Positions 42,743 to 45,533 of a stretch of 45,533 bases of DNA are shown here, one piece after another. The stretch spans positions 1-45,533 of the forward strand of contig CAYPTB010000014.1 of NCBI GenBank assembly GCA_964413535.1. Reading direction: 5' to 3'. Position 1 is the first letter of the stretch. Each line of letters begins with the position of its first letter. The notes under the pieces are model-generated. The model saw only the letters and a program-made list of their open reading frames with translations. It had not been told where the DNA came from and did no database searches. This stretch comes from CAYPTB01 sp964413535. Its GTDB lineage: Bacteria > Planctomycetota > UBA1135 > GCA-002686595. The translations under genes were made by a program, and so were the position numbers.

Positions 42743-43162
42743 TCAGGTCGTGGGCTGACGGCGGACCATCTTCACTTTGATGGGCATCTTGTGCGCGAGT
42801 CGCTTGAAGGCGAGCTTCGCCTTCTCCTCGGTGACACCAGCGATTTCGAACATGACGGTGCCGGGCTTCACGACGGCCGCCCAGAATTCGACGTCTCCCT
42901 TGCCCTTCCCCATCCGAGTCTCGGCGGGCTTCCCGGACACTGGCTTGTGGGGAAAGATGCGGATCCAGATCTTCGCCTGGCCGTCGGTCGCGCGGTTGGC
43001 GGCGATCCGACCGGCTTCGATCTGGCGTCCGGTGATCCACGCGCCGTCGAGCGCCATGAGACCGTAGTCGCCGAAGGCAACGAAGTTGCCGCTGTGCGCG
43101 CAGCCCTTGATGCGACCGCGGTGCACCTTGCGGAACTTCGTTCGTTTGGGCATCAACGCCAT
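42743..43162 (-). CDS. rplP: 50S ribosomal protein L16
   Basis: This 139-residue L16 has PKRTKFRKVHRGRIKGCAHSG, a helical-and-beta core, WIRIFPHKPVSGKPAETRMGKG and KLAFKRLAHKMPIKVKMV. ATG 43162 is the annotated start; the second ATG, 3 codons in, is the usual residue numbering. Confidence 0.97.
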   Translation of the reverse strand: MALMPKRTKFRKVHRGRIKGCAHSGNFVAFGDYGLMALDGAWITGRQIEAGRIAANRATDGQAKIWIRIFPHKPVSGKPAETRMGKGKGDVEFWAAVVKPGTVMFEIAGVTEEKAKLAFKRLAHKMPIKVKMVRRQPTT

Positions 43163-43171
43163 GGTTGTCTC

Positions 43172-43906
43172 CTACCTTCCGCCCCCGCGCCGCCCGGGCG
43201 AGGACCGCCGAGGTGTCGGGGCCGGCGCGCGCATGCCGCGCACCGACTCGTTGGGACGGCGGAAGTCGATCTTCTCGCCGACGTCGACGTTGCCCTTGTA
43301 GATCCAGACCTTGACCCCGATGCTCCCGTAGGTCGTCTGAGCCACGGCGGTGCCGTAGTCGACGTAGGCCTGCAGCGTGGACAGCGGCACGCGCCCTTCG
43401 CGCTCCTTGGCCGTACGCGCCATGTCCGCTCCGCCGAGGCGGCCGTTGATCTCGACCTTCACGCCGAGCGAACCGGCTTGGACCGTGGTCTGGATCGCCT
43501 TCTTGATCGCGCGCCGGAACGCCATGCGTTTCTCGAGCGCTTCGGCGATCAGCTCGGCGACGAGCTTCGCCTCGAGCTCGGGGCGCTTGACTTCGCTCAC
43601 GGTGAGGTGGCAAGTCATCCCGGTGATCGCCTTCAACTGCTCCTTGAGCTGATCGACGCGCACGCCCTTGCGACCCACGAGGATGCCGGGACGGGCGGTG
43701 TGCACGATCACGTTGACGGCTTCACCGGTGCGCTCGATCTCGATGCGCGGGATGCCGGCAGCCTTGTATTCCTTGAAGACGTACCTGCGGATCTGCTCGT
43801 CCTGCAGCAGGTACTTCCCGAAATCCTTCTTGTTCGCGTACCAGCGAGCGCGCCAGGGCTCGATGACGCCGATCCGGAACCCGGTGGGGTGGACTTTCTG
43901 TCCCAT
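43172..43906 (-). CDS. rpsC: 30S ribosomal protein S3
   Basis: This 244-residue S3 starts MGQKVHPTGFRIGVIEPWRA. A KH domain (VIVHTARPGILVGRKGVRVDQLKEQL) is followed by the S3 C-terminal domain (GVKVEINGRLGGADMAR, IGVKVWIYKG). The C-terminus ends in a basic Pro/Arg/Gly stretch (PTPRRSSPGRRGGGR). It overlaps rplV by 1 base. Confidence 0.97.
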   Translation of the reverse strand: MGQKVHPTGFRIGVIEPWRARWYANKKDFGKYLLQDEQIRRYVFKEYKAAGIPRIEIERTGEAVNVIVHTARPGILVGRKGVRVDQLKEQLKAITGMTCHLTVSEVKRPELEAKLVAELIAEALEKRMAFRRAIKKAIQTTVQAGSLGVKVEINGRLGGADMARTAKEREGRVPLSTLQAYVDYGTAVAQTTYGSIGVKVWIYKGNVDVGEKIDFRRPNESVRGMRAPAPTPRRSSPGRRGGGR

Positions 43907-44295
43907 CAGCTCGCCTTGCCTTCCGCCGCGGTCTCACGGACGACGACCGTGAGATGGCTGGTGCGTTTACGGATGGGCATCGCACGACCCTGCGGACCCG
44001 GCCTCCAGCGCATCCGATCGTTGAGCAGCGGCCCGTCGTCGGCCCTGCTGTCGGCCACGAACAAACGGTTGACGTCCACGCTCTCGTCCTGACTCGCGTT
44101 CGCGATCGCCGAGCGCAGGACCTTGAGATAGAACGTGGCCGCGCGCTTGGGAGAGAACTCGAGCTCTTCCAGCGCGTGGTTCACCGAAGCGCCGCGGATC
44201 CGGTCCGCGATGAGGCGGGCCTTGCGCGCCGTGATGCGGGCATAGCGGTGCCGCGCGGCGAAGGAAGGCCTCTCGTCCTGTGCAGAACTAGCCAT
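43906..44295 (-). CDS. rplV: 50S ribosomal protein L22
   Basis: This 129-residue L22 has the YARITARKARLIADRIRG core, then ALEELEFSPKRAATFYLKVLRSAIANA and a beta-hairpin loop (RADDGPLLNDRMRWRPGPQGRAMPIRKR). The tail EGKAS is short. It directly follows rpsS. Confidence 0.97.
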   Translation of the reverse strand: MASSAQDERPSFAARHRYARITARKARLIADRIRGASVNHALEELEFSPKRAATFYLKVLRSAIANASQDESVDVNRLFVADSRADDGPLLNDRMRWRPGPQGRAMPIRKRTSHLTVVVRETAAEGKAS

Positions 44296-44571
44296 CTAGC
44301 GTGCCTTCTTGACTTCTTTCTTGTTCGTGTGGCCGCGGAACTGGCGCGTCGGTGAGAACTCGCCGAGCTTGTGTCCGACCATGTCCTCGGTCACGAACAC
44401 CTTCAGGTGCTGCTTGCCGTTGTGGACCATGAACGTGTGCCCGATGAAATCGGGCGGGATGGTGCAGCGTCGCGCCCAGGTCTTGATCGGGTCGCGCCTG
44501 GATCCCAAGGCGTCGACCTTCTTTCGCAGCTTGGGATCGATGAAGGGGCCCTTCTTGATGCTCCGTCCCAT
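44296..44571 (-). CDS. rpsS: 30S ribosomal protein S19
   Basis: This 91-residue S19 starts MGRSIKKGPFIDPKLRKKV at ATG 44571, 2 bases after the rplB stop. KTWARRCTIPPDFIGHTFMVHNGKQH and VGHKLGEFSPTRQFRGH are the family core. The open frame runs farther upstream through rplB. Confidence 0.97.
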   Translation of the reverse strand: MGRSIKKGPFIDPKLRKKVDALGSRRDPIKTWARRCTIPPDFIGHTFMVHNGKQHLKVFVTEDMVGHKLGEFSPTRQFRGHTNKKEVKKAR

Positions 44572-44573
44572 GG

Positions 44574-45410
44574 TCAGCGTCCTCTCTTCTTCCGACCACG
44601 GAGGATGAACGTGGCCGACGGCTTGGACGGGCGGCGAGTGAGCCCGCCCTTGGCGAGCACGCCCGACGGCGAGCAGGGATGACGCCCACCGGCGGTGCGT
44701 CCCTCGCCGCCCCCCATCGGGTGGTCGACGGGGTTCATGGCCGTACCGCGCACTTCCGGGCGACGGCCCTTGTGACGCTTGCGACCGGCCTTGCCCAGCT
44801 TGATGTTCTGGTGATCCGTGTTGCCCATCCGCCCGATGGTCGCGCGGCACTTGACGTGCACACGCCGAAGCTCGCCGGACGGCAGGAGGATCACCGCGTA
44901 GTCTCCCTCGCGTGCCGTGAGCTGCGCGGCACTGCCCGCCGAGCGGCAGAGCTGTCCTCCGCGCCCCGCCTGGAGCTCGACGTTGTGGATCTGCAGACCG
45001 AGCGGAATGTCCGCCAGGACCATGGCGTTGCCGGGAAGCGGCTCGGCGCCGGCCCCGGACATGATCGTCTGGCCGACTTCGAGGCCGACAGGGCACAGGA
45101 TGTACCGCTTCGCTCCATCCGCGTAGTGCAAGAGAGCGATGCGGGCAGTGCGGTTCGGGTCGTATTCGACCGACTTGACGACCGCGGGAACGCCGTCCTT
45201 CTTGCGCTTGAAGTCGATCACACGGTAGCTCCGCTTGTGGCCACCGCCGCGGCGGCGCGAAGTCATGCGTCCGTGGTTGTTGCGGCCGCCCGTCTTGCGC
45301 AGCGGCTCGAGCAACGACCGCTCGGGCTTCGTCGTGGTGATCTCCTCGAAGTCGTGCACGCTTCCGTGTCGACGTCCGGGCGAGGTGGGGTTGTACGTCT
45401 TGATGGGCAT
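44574..45410 (-). CDS. rplB: 50S ribosomal protein L2
   Basis: This 278-residue L2 has the start MPIKTYNPTSPGRRHGSV, then GGGHKRSYRVIDFKRKKDGV and PVDHPMGGGEGRTAGGRHP, the peptidyl-transferase-near loop with its conserved His. It starts 13 bases after the rplW stop. It ends with RGRKKRGR. Confidence 0.97.
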   Translation of the reverse strand: MPIKTYNPTSPGRRHGSVHDFEEITTTKPERSLLEPLRKTGGRNNHGRMTSRRRGGGHKRSYRVIDFKRKKDGVPAVVKSVEYDPNRTARIALLHYADGAKRYILCPVGLEVGQTIMSGAGAEPLPGNAMVLADIPLGLQIHNVELQAGRGGQLCRSAGSAAQLTAREGDYAVILLPSGELRRVHVKCRATIGRMGNTDHQNIKLGKAGRKRHKGRRPEVRGTAMNPVDHPMGGGEGRTAGGRHPCSPSGVLAKGGLTRRPSKPSATFILRGRKKRGR

Positions 45411-45423
45411 CGTTCGCGCTCCG

Positions 45424-45533
45424 CTACATGATCTCGATCGTGTTGCCCTCGGCGAGCGTGACCATGGCCTTCTTCCACTGCCGCGTCTGACCCAGCGAGT
45501 ATCCGCGACGTCGCCACTTGCGCGGCGCGTGCA
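45424..45533 (-). CDS. rplW: 50S ribosomal protein L23 (partial, 5' end outside window)
   Basis: The last 35 or so residues are visible (HAPRKWRRRGYSLGQTRQWK...GNTIEIM then stop at 45424). RRRGYSLGQTRQWKKAMVTL matches the C-terminal region of L23. The position just before rplB agrees with S10 operon order. The N-terminal part lies outside the window. Confidence 0.9.
   Translation of the reverse strand, partial: HAPRKWRRRGYSLGQTRQWKKAMVTLAEGNTIEIM

Noticed and set aside
1..45533. CRISPR arrays, insertion sequences, phage or toxin-antitoxin genes
   Set aside because: No regularly spaced repeats, transposase or integrase motifs, or paired small toxin-antitoxin frames were seen.

Overview
The window is a GC-rich bacterial chromosome segment of densely packed housekeeping genes, almost all on the minus strand. 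No phage, transposon, CRISPR or plasmid signal was seen. The organism looks diderm: there is a PilQ-type secretin, a PilMNO inner-membrane platform and two lipobox lipoproteins. Several traits would fit a Planctomycetota-like lineage: tandem large Ig-like lipoproteins, a reduced MnmE-like GTPase without its C-terminal cysteine, a succinylornithine-type carbamoyltransferase and a ribosomal operon without rpmD. That placement is inference and needs a ribosomal-protein or rpoA tree.

Layout, left to right. Bases 1-3743 hold two minus-strand paralogous lipoproteins; the left one is cut by the window edge. Bases 4214-7522 hold a pyrB fusion, a degenerate mnmE-like GTPase and coaX. Bases 7563-10322 hold a GspC-like PDZ membrane protein and a PilT ATPase. 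Bases 10487-14510 hold rne/rng-rplU-rpmA-obgE. Bases 14956-19974 hold pilM-pilN-pilO-like-pilQ with translational coupling. Bases 20278-21721 hold hpf, ptsN and an HPr gene, a nitrogen-PTS-like module. Plus-strand truA follows, then rpoN, and then recR-ybaB-dnaX. Bases 27394-28407 hold two tRNA-Ser genes, tadA and tRNA-Arg(ACG), whose anticodon is the substrate of TadA.

Bases 28607-33098 are the main plus-strand block: an N-acyl (probably N-succinyl) ornithine carbamoyltransferase followed by dnaE. It converges on the S10-spc-alpha ribosomal supercluster, which runs on the minus strand from rplW (cut by the right edge) through rplB, rpsS, rplV, rpsC, rplP, rpmC, rpsQ, rplN, rplX, rplE, rpsN, rpsH, rplF, rplR, rpsE, rplO, secY, adk, infA, rpmJ, rpsM, rpsK, rpsD and rpoA to rplQ. 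Many junctions in it overlap by 1 or 4 bases.

The least ordinary items are: (1) an aspartate carbamoyltransferase carrying a PyrI zinc domain and then an Ada-like fold with its cysteines lost; (2) an RNase E/G with its long charged disordered arm at the N-terminus; (3) a PilO-like protein with a long coiled-coil and GspB/PilP-like C-terminal extension; (4) a SecY with a Gly/Arg-rich cytosolic tail; (5) the Pro that suggests succinylornithine specificity; (6) two GTPases (Obg and MnmE-like) whose G4 motif has lost its Asn; (7) tadA next to its substrate tRNA. No wholly new multi-gene system is apparent.
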